The notes: generated by a model not told the origin, from the sequence alone. Numbered from the stretch's first letter, positions 15,727 to 23,481 are shown. The stretch: DNA of 64,000 nucleotides from Nocardiopsis sp. YSL2 (GCF_030555055.1 NZ_JAMOAO010000001.1:2976001-3040000); one strand, 5' to 3'. A program made the numbers and translations.

Positions 15727-17457
15727 TCAGGACGGCAACCGGCGTCGTGACAGGTCGAAGGATTCGGCGGCCTCGTACCGCTCGGCCAGGTGTGAGTACA
15801 GGCGCTCGCGCACCGGGCCCAGGCCCTCGGTACCGGCGTGCCCCAGGCCCCTGGCCAGGCGGTGGAGCGCGGCGATCAGCCAGGCGGGGTCCTGGAGGGC
15901 CGGGTCCCCGTGGTCCCTCGCCCCGAGCCAGACGTTGAGGCAGGCCGACGCCGCCAGCAGAGCCGCGTACCGCGCCGGCAGCTGGAGGACCTCCGGCGGG
16001 GCGTCCACTCCGATGTCCGACGGGCGCAGCAGCGCGCACTCCCGGCGCAGGGCCTCGGACTCGTCGCGCAACTGCCCGACGAGCGTGCGAAGGTGGGCCG
16101 CCTCCGCGCCCTCGGCCGTGCCGTCGCCCGCCAGACGTCCGGCTCCCGTGGCGAGGGCCGTCAGGAGGCTGTCGCGCCCTCGGCCGAACAGGCTCAACCG
16201 CTGGAAGGGCAGTGAGCCCAGTTCGACGTCCGGGCGGAACACCTCGGAAGGCGCCTCGGGGCCGTCCATCCAGCCGCGGCGGGCGAGCACGGGCAACTGC
16301 GGCAGCATCGTGACGAGGCAGGCGACACGGGCGGCGTGGCCGAACCCCGCCAGTTTGAGGTCCCGCAGCAGCTTCTGGAAGGCGCCGTAGCGGCCCTCGC
16401 GCAGGTAGAAGTTCGCACCGAGCACGGCGGCCAGGCTGTCCATCGCACCGATCAGGTGCCCCGATACCTGGTACTTCGCCGCCGAGGCGTGGACACTCGA
16501 CTGCTCGGTCAGCAGGTGCACACCACGCGCGGCCACGGTCGTGCAGCAGTCGCTGATCAACAGGTCCACGAAGGCGTCGGCCAACTGCGCCCGAACGGTC
16601 GGCAGCGCCGAGACGGGTTCGCCGTAGAGTTCGCGCTCCACGGCGAGCCGCTGGGCCAGACGCAGTCCCGAGTCCAGGACGCCGCACAGCATCCCGGGCA
16701 GGGCGATCCGGGTGAGCTGGAAGGAACGCAGCGCCGTCTCGGTGCCCTGGCCCTCGTTGCCCAATACGGCGGAGTCGGGGACCGGGCAGTCCCGGAACTC
16801 CATTCCGCCCAACTGCACGCCACGCATGCCCACACTCGGCCACCGCCGCAGGTCGACGAGCGTGTCGGGTGGAAGCGCGGCCTTGTCGATCAGGAGCTGC
16901 GAATGGTTGCGGCTGCCGCGGCCCTCGGCGGTGCGTGCCAGCACCACCAGAGCCCTCGACCGGTGGATGTTGCACACCACCTCCTTGCGGCCGGACAGGA
17001 GGAGGCGTCCGGAGGCGTCTCTCATCGCGGCGCAGTCGGTGCCGGCGAAGTCGTTGCCGTGGGCCAGCTCGTGGTAGGCGGCCGCGATCCGGCGTCCGCT
17101 CAGGAGCAGATCGGCCGCCGTGCGGCACTGGTCCCCGTCACCGGCCGACCAGACGTTGACGCCGGCGATGAACGAGCTGAACCCGTATCCGAGTCCCAGT
17201 GAGGGGTCGCGCCGGTAGACGACCCGCATGATGTTGACGAACGCGTCCAGGCCGCGCAGCCTGCCACCGTACTCGGGCGGAACGAACTCGGCGTTGAGCC
17301 CGAAGCCGTCCAGGGCCCGTTCCCCGGCGGCGAACATCCGGTCGTCCTCGTCGGCTTCCAGGATGGGACCGTATCCCAGGGGGTTCCCGGCGTCCTCCGG
17401 GTCCCCGAGCAGGCGCTCCAGGGTGTCGACCCGGTCGGCCGATACGGGTGTGTTCAT
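15727..17457 (-). CDS. Large ACAD-like protein B, probable non-catalytic subunit
   Basis: A 576-residue protein, about 200 residues longer than standard ACADs. The N-terminal two thirds follow the ACAD fold (EFVPPEYGGRLRGLDAFV, LSGRKEVVCNIHRS, VGMRGVQLGGMEF, FQLTRIALPGMLCG) and a helical extension follows. In the region where catalytic Glu sits in medium-chain ACADs (EGT) it reads LAGFGHAARVACL, with no acidic residue. Its ATG overlaps the stop of the sister ACAD-A gene. I infer a heteromer with ACAD-A in which this subunit has lost the base, as in mycobacterial alpha2beta2 ACADs. Confidence 0.82.
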   Translation of the reverse strand: MNTPVSADRVDTLERLLGDPEDAGNPLGYGPILEADEDDRMFAAGERALDGFGLNAEFVPPEYGGRLRGLDAFVNIMRVVYRRDPSLGLGYGFSSFIAGVNVWSAGDGDQCRTAADLLLSGRRIAAAYHELAHGNDFAGTDCAAMRDASGRLLLSGRKEVVCNIHRSRALVVLARTAEGRGSRNHSQLLIDKAALPPDTLVDLRRWPSVGMRGVQLGGMEFRDCPVPDSAVLGNEGQGTETALRSFQLTRIALPGMLCGVLDSGLRLAQRLAVERELYGEPVSALPTVRAQLADAFVDLLISDCCTTVAARGVHLLTEQSSVHASAAKYQVSGHLIGAMDSLAAVLGANFYLREGRYGAFQKLLRDLKLAGFGHAARVACLVTMLPQLPVLARRGWMDGPEAPSEVFRPDVELGSLPFQRLSLFGRGRDSLLTALATGAGRLAGDGTAEGAEAAHLRTLVGQLRDESEALRRECALLRPSDIGVDAPPEVLQLPARYAALLAASACLNVWLGARDHGDPALQDPAWLIAALHRLARGLGHAGTEGLGPVRERLYSHLAERYEAAESFDLSRRRLPS

Positions 17458-19217
17458 CGGCGGAGCTCCTCTTCCTCCATGAGACTCGGCAACCCGGCCG
17501 CCTGGCCGAGGTGGACCTCCAGCGCGTCGGCGACGGCGCCGTACACCGCCCGGGCCTCCTCGTCGAGGCGGCCGTCCAGCCTGGAGAGGACGAAGGCCAG
17601 GGACGCCCGCAGGCACAGCTCGTCGAACTCGGTGTCCGTCCCCCCTCGGCCGACGCGGTTCAGGAACGCGTGGACGACCGCCGAGGCCGCGACACAGAGC
17701 TCGTAGGACCTGGCCGTGTCGAACAGGTGCGCACCGATCCGCGCGGCCCGCGTGTCGTCGTCGGCGAAGCGCGCGTGCATCCGGTCGCACAGGTCCAGGA
17801 CACGCTGCGCTGACCGGAGCGTGGCCGGCGCGACCCCCGTGGCGCGCAGTTCGTCCACCGCGTGCGGCAGGGCCTGCAGCAGACTGCAGCCGGTGCGCGA
17901 GATCATCCGGAGCCGACCGCTCCGGGGCAGGGGAGCGTGCGGATCGACTGCGGCGCGCAGCCCCCGCTCCTGGAGTGCACCGTTGCGCCAGCACATGCCC
18001 AACCGGGGGAACTGCCGGATCAGCGACTGGCGGTTGACGTAGCGGTTGCCATCGAAGATGCCGACGATCCGGTGGTCCCGTTCCAGCTTCTGGAAGCTTC
18101 CCGACCGCAGCTCCTCCCGCAGGAAGGCACGGGATCCGAGCAGCTCCCCGCATCCGATGACGACGTCGTCGACGATCTCCGGCACCAGCGCCTTGACCAC
18201 CGCGGAGTAGAGGCTCATCTCCTCCGGCAGGGCGTGCACCGCCCGGCCCGCCGCCATCGACAGCGCCTCGACGGTGTGGCGTGCGGCGAACAGCTCACCG
18301 AACCTGGCGCGTACGTGCGGAAAGCCTCGCAGGGCCTTGCCGTACAGGTGCCGCCGCCGTACGAAGTCCCAGGTCACGTCGAGAGCGTGGTCGGCGGCTC
18401 CCAGGGACAGACCCGCGCAGATGGTACGGGTGAGCTGGAACGCCTTGAGGACCAGCTCGAACCCGGTCCCGGGTTCGCCGACGGTGCTCTCCTCCGCGAC
18501 GACGGCGCCGTCGAAGGCGATCCCGCTGATATCCGCGCCCCGGATGCCGACGGTGCGCGCCTTGGGGAGGTGCTCGTAGCCCCCGGCGAGGGTGCCCTTG
18601 TCGACCAGGACAAGCGTGAAGTCCCGGGTTCCGCTCCCGGTCCCGGTGCGGGCCAGGACGCTCACCAGGTCGCTGCGCGTGGCGTTGTTGACCGGCCACT
18701 TGCGTCCGGTGAGGCGGTAGCCCGAGGGTGTGCGCTCGGCGACCGTCCGACCGGAGCGCAGGTCACTGCCGCGGTCCGGTTCGGTGAGGGCCCAGGAGAC
18801 CACGGCGCCCCCGGCGATCCGGTCGGCCAGGCGCCGGGCCGACTCCTCGACGCGGCCCCCGGGGGCCTCCTCGGCGGCGACCCAGCTCGTCGCCCCGCCC
18901 AGAAAGGTCTTGACGTGGGCGATCGCCACCGTCAGGTCCCTGCGGGAGACGGCGCGGATCACACGGATCAGATCGGTGTAGTCCCCCAGCCATCCGCCCA
19001 GGGCCTGGGGTACGTAGTAGCGGGGGACCCCGATCCGGTCGAGTTCTCGGCAGGCCGCGAGCGGGAACTCCTCGGCCTCGTCCAAGCGCGCCAGGACGGG
19101 TTCGGTGAAGGGCTCGGAGTGCTCCAGGTGTGCGGTCAGTGCCGAGGGGGTCAGGCGGGGCACCGTCACCGTGTCTCCGTGCGGGGGAGGGGAGGGGAGG
19201 GGCGTCGTACCGTTCAC
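17454..19217 (-). CDS. Large ACAD-like protein A
   Basis: A 587-residue ACAD relative with C-terminal helical extension. Recognisable blocks are YYVPQALGGWLGDYTDL, SWALTEPDRGSDLRSG, TGRKWPVNNATRSDLV, VGIRGADISGIAFDG and FQLTRTICAGLSLGAADHALD. At the site of the catalytic EGT of medium-chain ACADs it has IFDGNRYVNRQSL, an acidic Asp, so activity is plausible. The ATG overlaps the FAAL stop (ATGA). It probably desaturates the fatty acyl group that the FAAL loads on ACP. A start a few codons downstream is possible; the overlap favours the one given. Confidence 0.83.
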   Translation of the reverse strand: MNGTTPLPSPPPHGDTVTVPRLTPSALTAHLEHSEPFTEPVLARLDEAEEFPLAACRELDRIGVPRYYVPQALGGWLGDYTDLIRVIRAVSRRDLTVAIAHVKTFLGGATSWVAAEEAPGGRVEESARRLADRIAGGAVVSWALTEPDRGSDLRSGRTVAERTPSGYRLTGRKWPVNNATRSDLVSVLARTGTGSGTRDFTLVLVDKGTLAGGYEHLPKARTVGIRGADISGIAFDGAVVAEESTVGEPGTGFELVLKAFQLTRTICAGLSLGAADHALDVTWDFVRRRHLYGKALRGFPHVRARFGELFAARHTVEALSMAAGRAVHALPEEMSLYSAVVKALVPEIVDDVVIGCGELLGSRAFLREELRSGSFQKLERDHRIVGIFDGNRYVNRQSLIRQFPRLGMCWRNGALQERGLRAAVDPHAPLPRSGRLRMISRTGCSLLQALPHAVDELRATGVAPATLRSAQRVLDLCDRMHARFADDDTRAARIGAHLFDTARSYELCVAASAVVHAFLNRVGRGGTDTEFDELCLRASLAFVLSRLDGRLDEEARAVYGAVADALEVHLGQAAGLPSLMEEEELRR

Positions 19218-21019
19218 CGCTTCTCACCCCGGACACGGTTCAGGGCGTCCGGGACGGAGTCGCCCAGCGCGGGCGAGATCCGTACCGCCACCGGTTTGAG
19301 GTCTCCGGCGAGGAAGGCCGAACGCATCTTCAAGCGCTGGATCTTTCCGCTGGTGGTGCGCTTGACCCCGCCGCGGCGCACGAGCACGATGGCGCCCAGG
19401 GCCACACCGGACTCCCGCGAGACCCTCCGGTGGATCCGGGTGAGCACCTCCTCGATCTGATCGGCGTCGGCACCGCGCGGCCGCGCTTCGTGGACGAGGA
19501 CGATCTCCTCCCTGTCCTCGGCACCGCGCACGGTGAAGGCCGCACCGATGCCGTGCTCCAGGCGTGTGTCCGCCGAGCGGGCCGCGGCTTCGAGGTCGTG
19601 CGGGTAGATGTTGCGGCCGTGGTAGATGAGGACTTCCTTCATCCGGCCGGTGACGTAGAGCCCTCCGTCATGGACCGCGGCCAGGTCTCCCGTACGGAGG
19701 AACCCCCTCCGCCCGTCGGACGTGGCCGCGTCGAACGACGCCCGGGTCTCCTCGGGCCGGTTCCAGTACCCGTGGGTCACGCTGGAGCCGCTGATCCAGA
19801 TCTCCCCCACCGCGCCGTCGGGCAGGACGTCTCCGGTGTCCGGGTCGACGATCAGCAGCCGCGTGTCCGAACCCGGGGTCCGGATGTCGCCGCAGCGCAC
19901 GAGTTCGCGTCCGGGCTCGTCCTCCGGGACCGGGTGGACCTCGCCCTTCTCCAGGCGGGCCGCGTCGGCGCGGAGCACGGTGGGCGGCTCGTCCCCGGCG
20001 TCGCAGGTCACCATGAGCGTGGCTTCCGCGAGTCCGTAGCCCGGGACCAGGGTCCCGGGGCGGAATCCGAAGCCCTGGAACCGCTCCGAGAACCGGCGCA
20101 GGGTCGCGGGCAGCACCGGTTCGGCACCGTCGATCGCCCACCTCCACCGCGAGAGGTCGATCCCCTCGGCCTGCTCATCGGTGACACGGCGGACGCACAG
20201 GTCGTACCCGAAGTTCGGAGACGAGGAGAAGTCGAGGCCGAAGTGGTCGATCAGGTGGAACCAGGAATGCGGACGCCGCAGAAAGGCGGACGCGGGCATG
20301 TGGACGGTGCTCGCTCCGTAGTAGAGGGGGAACAGGAACATGGACAGCAGGCCGAAATCATGGTGCATCGGCAGCCAGCCGCCGAAACGGTTCTCGAATC
20401 CGCACCCGTTGACCCGGCTGAAGTGCTCGGCGTTGTCGAGGATGTTGTGGTGGCGCACCACGACCCCGCGGGGCGTGCTCGTCGATCCGGAGGTGAACTG
20501 CAGGAAGGCGACGTGGTCGGGTCCGACCTCGGGGTCGACCCAGGTGTCAGGTGACGGAAGATCCCCGAGTCGGTCGGTCACGATGATCGGAGGGGCGTCC
20601 GCGAGCGCACCGATCCACGCCCTGGTGTCCTCGGCCGCCGACTCCTCGGTCAGCAGTGCGGACGCGCCGATACTGCGCACCATCTCTCCCGACCGGTCGT
20701 TGCGGTGCCGCTGGCCGTCCGGCAGTGGTGCGACCGCCGGGACGACCCCGGCGTAGAGGCACCCGATGAAGGCCGTGAAGAACGCCGTGCCCGGCGGGTA
20801 CAGCAACAGCGCCCGCTCCCCGAGGGAGAAGTCCCGTTGCAGCAGGGCCGCCACGCGGCGGGCGCCCCGGTCGAGTGCCGCGTAGTCGAGGGTCTCTACC
20901 GAGTTCTCCAAGGGCCTGGCCGCGAAACTGACGGCTTCCTTCTCCGGAACCGAACGCGCGTGCGCCCTCAGACAGGAGACCAGAGTGGGATCTGGTCCGG
21001 CTTTCGGAAGAACATCCAT
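19214..21019 (-). CDS. Fatty acyl-AMP ligase (FAAL)
   Basis: A 601-residue ANL-superfamily enzyme of FAAL type. It has the core motif LQFTSGSTSTPRGVVVRH, the FAAL-like GWLPMHHDFGLLSMFLFPLYYG segment, GYGLAEATLMV, the hinge region RTGDLAAVHDGGLYVTGRMKEVLIYHGRNIYPHDLE and the C-terminal lysine in TTSGKIQRLKMR. FAALs adenylate a fatty acid and pass it to an acyl carrier protein rather than to CoA. It is the first gene of the long operon, with GAGAGGTGA five bases before the ATG, and supplies the lipid starter unit. The carrier is probably ACP 2. Confidence 0.93.
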   Translation of the reverse strand: MDVLPKAGPDPTLVSCLRAHARSVPEKEAVSFAARPLENSVETLDYAALDRGARRVAALLQRDFSLGERALLLYPPGTAFFTAFIGCLYAGVVPAVAPLPDGQRHRNDRSGEMVRSIGASALLTEESAAEDTRAWIGALADAPPIIVTDRLGDLPSPDTWVDPEVGPDHVAFLQFTSGSTSTPRGVVVRHHNILDNAEHFSRVNGCGFENRFGGWLPMHHDFGLLSMFLFPLYYGASTVHMPASAFLRRPHSWFHLIDHFGLDFSSSPNFGYDLCVRRVTDEQAEGIDLSRWRWAIDGAEPVLPATLRRFSERFQGFGFRPGTLVPGYGLAEATLMVTCDAGDEPPTVLRADAARLEKGEVHPVPEDEPGRELVRCGDIRTPGSDTRLLIVDPDTGDVLPDGAVGEIWISGSSVTHGYWNRPEETRASFDAATSDGRRGFLRTGDLAAVHDGGLYVTGRMKEVLIYHGRNIYPHDLEAAARSADTRLEHGIGAAFTVRGAEDREEIVLVHEARPRGADADQIEEVLTRIHRRVSRESGVALGAIVLVRRGGVKRTTSGKIQRLKMRSAFLAGDLKPVAVRISPALGDSVPDALNRVRGEKR

Positions 21020-21515
21020 CGATTCACCTCTCGGTAGCCCTCACCCCCGGAACACCCCGATCATGCAGAGGCGGGTCGCCCGGGAACAAGGGACGATCCG
21101 GCGGATGAACAGACACACCCGACCGGGTATACCCGGTCGGACACGCGCGGCCACGAGATGCGGGGAGCGGCGTATTCTTCGAGTTCTTCGAGGCCGGGCC
21201 GGCGCGGCCACATTTCGGTCCGCGTTCCTGAGGGAACGGCCGGCCACAGCACTCATATCTCCCTCTCCAGGAGCAGATCGGATGATCCGGGTTTTCGAGT
21301 GCGGTCGGATCCTCTGGGCCTCTCTGGCCGGGGTGCCGCCCTCGACCCGGGGTGTGCCTCTCCTCCGATCGGACCGCCCGCAGAGAAATACGACCGCAAG
21401 GACTCTGCGAGCCTCTGACCTGCTTCTTCAAGGTGGAATTCCCATCGAACACGCAGAACTGCACCGCCCATCGTGGGCCCCGGATCTGCTGTCGGAGATA
21501 GAATTCATATTGTCA
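21020..21515. other. Promoter region of the biosynthetic operon
   Basis: No convincing gene. Contains the 22-bp palindrome at 21119-21140 and three partial dyads of related sequence (CGGATGATCCG near 21279, TCGGATCCTC near 21304, CCGATCGG near 21369) that could be binding sites of the cluster regulator or of another factor. I could not place a consensus -10/-35 pair for the operon. Confidence 0.5.
21119..21140. promoter_or_regulatory. Perfect 22-bp palindrome upstream of the FAAL operon
   Basis: Half-site CCGACCGGGTA followed immediately by its exact reverse complement, 100 bases before the FAAL start. Perfect dyads of this length near a start are typical operators for dimeric regulators, often TetR-like. 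No TetR gene is present in the window. Confidence 0.6.
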
Positions 21516-22229
21516 TCACAAGATCCCCTGACGCATGGCCGAGGCGACGGCAGAAGCACGGTTAGGGGCATCGAGTTTGGCCAGCACGCTCGTCACCAAC
21601 CGCTTGGCGCCGTGTTCTGAAATACGAAGGCGCAGTCCGATCTGTCGATTGCTGAGTCCTTCTGACAGCAGAAGCAGGGTTTCACGCTGACGCTCGGTCA
21701 TCCGTGTGGGACGCGCCAGTGAGGGGTCCTGGGACGACTCCTGGGACAGAAGTATCCTCGCCACTTCGGAGGGCATCGGAAAATCTCCGGAAAGTACACG
21801 GGGCACCGCATCGGCAAGGATTGCGGAATCCAGCTTGCCCTGGAGGAGAAAACCGTCCGCCCTGGAGAAGTTCTTCAGCAGGTCGATTCTTGCCGTATCT
21901 CCGACCAGGATGAGGACTTTGCACGAGAGGGGGATGTCGGACCACTGGACGGATCCGGCATCGGAATCAGCAAGGATCAGGACGGAGCGGGACGGATCGA
22001 TCGACCCGAAGTCGACGTCCTGCACGTTCAGTGAAGTACGCAGCCCCCAGAAGGGGAATTCTGACAGGAGGGTCTGCATGCCCTGCCTCAACACACTGTC
22101 GGCGACCGAGAGAATCACCTGCACGCCGACCAGGCGGTCCGGGTATCTCCGCAGCAGCTCCACTTCGTGCGCCGCCGATGCGGGAACCTGATTGGTCAAG
22201 AAGTTGTCTTCTGCTTCACTGACGGTCAT
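21516..22229 (-). CDS. Atypical LuxR-type response regulator, cluster regulator
   Basis: A 237-residue protein with an N-terminal receiver-like domain (about residues 30-150) and a C-terminal LuxR HTH (MTERQRETLLLLSEGLSNRQIGLRLRISEHGAKRLVTSVLAKL). The receiver lacks the usual acidic pair (VILSVADSV instead of VLLVDDH) and the phosphoacceptor strand reads SVLILADSDAG with Ala at the expected Asp, so it is probably phosphorylation-independent. I chose ATG 22229: its ATGA overlaps the stop of a 93-codon leader frame. No SD precedes it. It is the likely activator of the adjacent operon. Confidence 0.88.
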   Translation of the reverse strand: MTVSEAEDNFLTNQVPASAAHEVELLRRYPDRLVGVQVILSVADSVLRQGMQTLLSEFPFWGLRTSLNVQDVDFGSIDPSRSVLILADSDAGSVQWSDIPLSCKVLILVGDTARIDLLKNFSRADGFLLQGKLDSAILADAVPRVLSGDFPMPSEVARILLSQESSQDPSLARPTRMTERQRETLLLLSEGLSNRQIGLRLRISEHGAKRLVTSVLAKLDAPNRASAVASAMRQGIL

Positions 22230-22507
22230 GATTGTATCCAAAAGAAGGAATATAAGAAGTAAATCCGTCGACCGAGATCCTTCAAACCCCCGCCAAGACC
22301 CCAGTCTCCCAGGACAGAACACAGGAGAAAACAAAAATAGCCCCGCAATGATTCCAAGGGAACCTTTGAATCAGCGGGGAAGAATCGTCTTGAGTTTTCT
22401 CCCTCCAGAAATAACCTTTTCGACGGGGAGGTGCGAAAAATCCGCACGGGCAAAGACCCCTCGGGTCCTTGCCCTGGATGTGCGACTGTGAGTGGGAGCG
22501 CTCCCAT
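22226..22507 (-). CDS. Possible leader ORF (93 codons) coupled to the regulator
   Basis: An open frame begins at ATG 22507, about 12 bases after the predicted transcription start, crosses the CelR-type operator and both leader hairpins, and ends in a TGA overlapping the ATG of the regulator (ATGA). The product has no recognised domain; the C-terminal half is rich in Phe, Leu and Cys (GYFCFLLCSVLGDW). The ATG has no SD. It may be a translated leader that couples ribosome movement to the hairpins, or a chance frame. Confidence 0.35.
   Translation of the reverse strand: MGALPLTVAHPGQGPEGSLPVRIFRTSPSKRLFLEGENSRRFFPADSKVPLESLRGYFCFLLCSVLGDWGLGGGLKDLGRRIYFLYSFFWIQS
22328..22379 (-). terminator. 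Leader hairpin 2 with T-rich tail
   Basis: On the minus strand CCCCGCTGATTC pairs with GAATCATTGCGGGG (two-base bulge and one mismatch in the full stem) and is followed by CTATTTTTGTTTTC. This is a classical intrinsic terminator about 100 bases before the regulator start codon, in its transcribed leader. Confidence 0.65.
22436..22484 (-). terminator. Leader hairpin 1 with T5 tail, attenuator candidate
   Basis: On the minus strand CGCAC, then GGGCAAGGACCC, a GAG loop, GGGTCTTTGCCC and GTGCG form a long stem (12 bp with one G-U, plus 5 bp) followed by GATTTTT. A second CGCAC directly after the T run could pair with GTGCG instead and disrupt the stem. It lies 35-80 bases after the predicted start of transcription. 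Confidence 0.65.
22493..22506. promoter_or_regulatory. CelR/CebR-type operator
   Basis: The perfect palindrome TGGGAGCGCTCCCA, identical to the site bound by the LacI-family cellobiose regulators CelR (Thermobifida) and CebR (Streptomyces). It lies about 13-26 bases downstream of the predicted start of the regulator transcript, a position suited to repression. Confidence 0.8.
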
Positions 22508-22525
22508 CAGTTCGCAACAGAAGCC

Positions 22526-22555
22526 ATCATAAGGAGGGCATCCTCACACTGTCAA
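22526..22555 (-). promoter_or_regulatory. Consensus housekeeping promoter of the regulator gene
   Basis: Minus strand TTGACA (22555-22550), 18-base spacer, TATGAT (22531-22526). Transcription would start near 22519 and give a leader of about 290 bases. This is an unusually good match for a high-GC genome. Confidence 0.8.
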
Positions 22556-22559
22556 GACT

Positions 22560-23012
22560 TGACGCCGTTCGAAAGGGGCGCTCCACGATTGAACCGGCGC
22601 GGGCCGCTGTGATCCGCGGGAGGGCGCTTCCGGCGGCACCCGCGAAAGCCGGCGGAAATGTTCATTACCGCCCCGCGGGGTTCGGCGAAGTGGGGTGGTG
22701 GGGATGTGACCTGCGTCTTTTCAGGTGGGGAGAGCAGGGGCCGGTCCGGTCGAATGGAAGTTCCCCGCGCCGCCCTCTGCCCGGGGCCGGGCCCGCGCAC
22801 GCCGTCCGCCCGCTCGGCGGGCCCGCGCACGCCATCGGCTCGCTCGGCGGGCCCGTGAGCCGACGGGTTCGACACCATCGCCGGGGTCGGCCTCCGCGTG
22901 ATCCGCGGCGGGAACCGCCCCCGGACTCCCGTACGTCTGACGCCGCCGCGCCCCCTGCCGCCAGAGGGTGGGGCCGGCCGAGTGCATGAAGAAACCAGTG
23001 ATGCTTATGTGC
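22560..23012. other. Gene-free spacer with a 30-bp tandem repeat
   Basis: I see no credible coding region. The only notable element is the tandem repeat listed at 22791-22850. The GC content returns here to the chromosomal level after the AT-richer regulator leader. Confidence 0.5.
22791..22850. repeat. Two copies of a 30-bp tandem repeat
   Basis: Unit GCCCGCGCACGCC-N4-GC-N-CGCTCGGCGG occurs at 22791-22820 and 22821-22850 with four differences, followed by a partial third copy. It lies in non-coding sequence and its role is unknown. Confidence 0.7.
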
Positions 23013-23216
23013 CTATTGCGGCGCGTTTAGAGTCTGGGGATTCTCGGAATTCTCGGAACGGCGAGGCTCATAGTTGCGCATCATCATGGAGTTGCACTTG
23101 GTGCACATGTGACGTGCCGATCCGGGCGACGGCGGCTGCCAGTCGTGCTCGCCACGGGGGCATATCCCCGAGGGGCCGATCGTGCGGGAACGGGCGGGAG
23201 CGGGCTGAGCGTCCAT
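23013..23216 (-). CDS. Small zinc-ribbon-like hypothetical protein, 67 aa
   Basis: Starts at ATG 23216 (MDAQPAPARSRTIG). The core has CPRGEHDWQ followed by HMCTKCNSMMMRNYE, giving C19, H24, C38 and C41 as a likely zinc site, then a serine/asparagine-rich tail. The pattern of Cys/His pairs and the HDW sequence argue for a real protein although the frame is short. It is divergent from the symporter at 23665. Function unknown. Confidence 0.6.
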   Translation of the reverse strand: MDAQPAPARSRTIGPSGICPRGEHDWQPPSPGSARHMCTKCNSMMMRNYEPRRSENSENPQTLNAPQ

Positions 23217-23434
23217 GCCGTAACGGTAGCCCGGGCGGGCGCCGCTGCCCAGCCATCGGGGCGTGTCCGCCGGGGGCCCGCCCCGCAGCGCGGGCCGCAC
23301 GTGCCCGAACGCGGCACTCTCCGCGCGTGCGCGTGCGCGTGAATGGAGGGCCGGCTCCGGGCCCGCCGGGCCTTCGGGCCGTCCGGAAGCGGCCCGTGGA
23401 ACCGTGGGTCGGGGGCTGATTCGCATTAATAGAT

Positions 23435-23453
23435 CGGATGACATGGTCATCCG
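23435..23453. promoter_or_regulatory. Inverted repeat CGGATGAC-N3-GTCATCCG
   Basis: Two perfect 8-base half-sites separated by ATG, a form common for operators of dimeric regulators. It lies upstream of putP and only 6 bases from a second palindrome. Confidence 0.55.
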
Positions 23454-23459
23454 CAGTAT

Positions 23460-23481
23460 CGTTTGTCCGATCGGACAAACG
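23460..23481. promoter_or_regulatory. Perfect 22-bp palindrome upstream of putP
   Basis: Half-site CGTTTGTCCGA followed by its exact reverse complement. The two halves meet at GATC. Probable operator; the regulator is not in the window. Confidence 0.6.

Noticed and set aside
21024-21464. 146-residue minus-strand frame upstream of the FAAL gene
   Set aside because: No SD, no recognisable domain, and it crosses the palindrome and the expected promoter region.
22791-22850. Tandem repeat considered as a CRISPR array
   Set aside because: Only two adjacent 30-bp units with no spacers and no cas genes.
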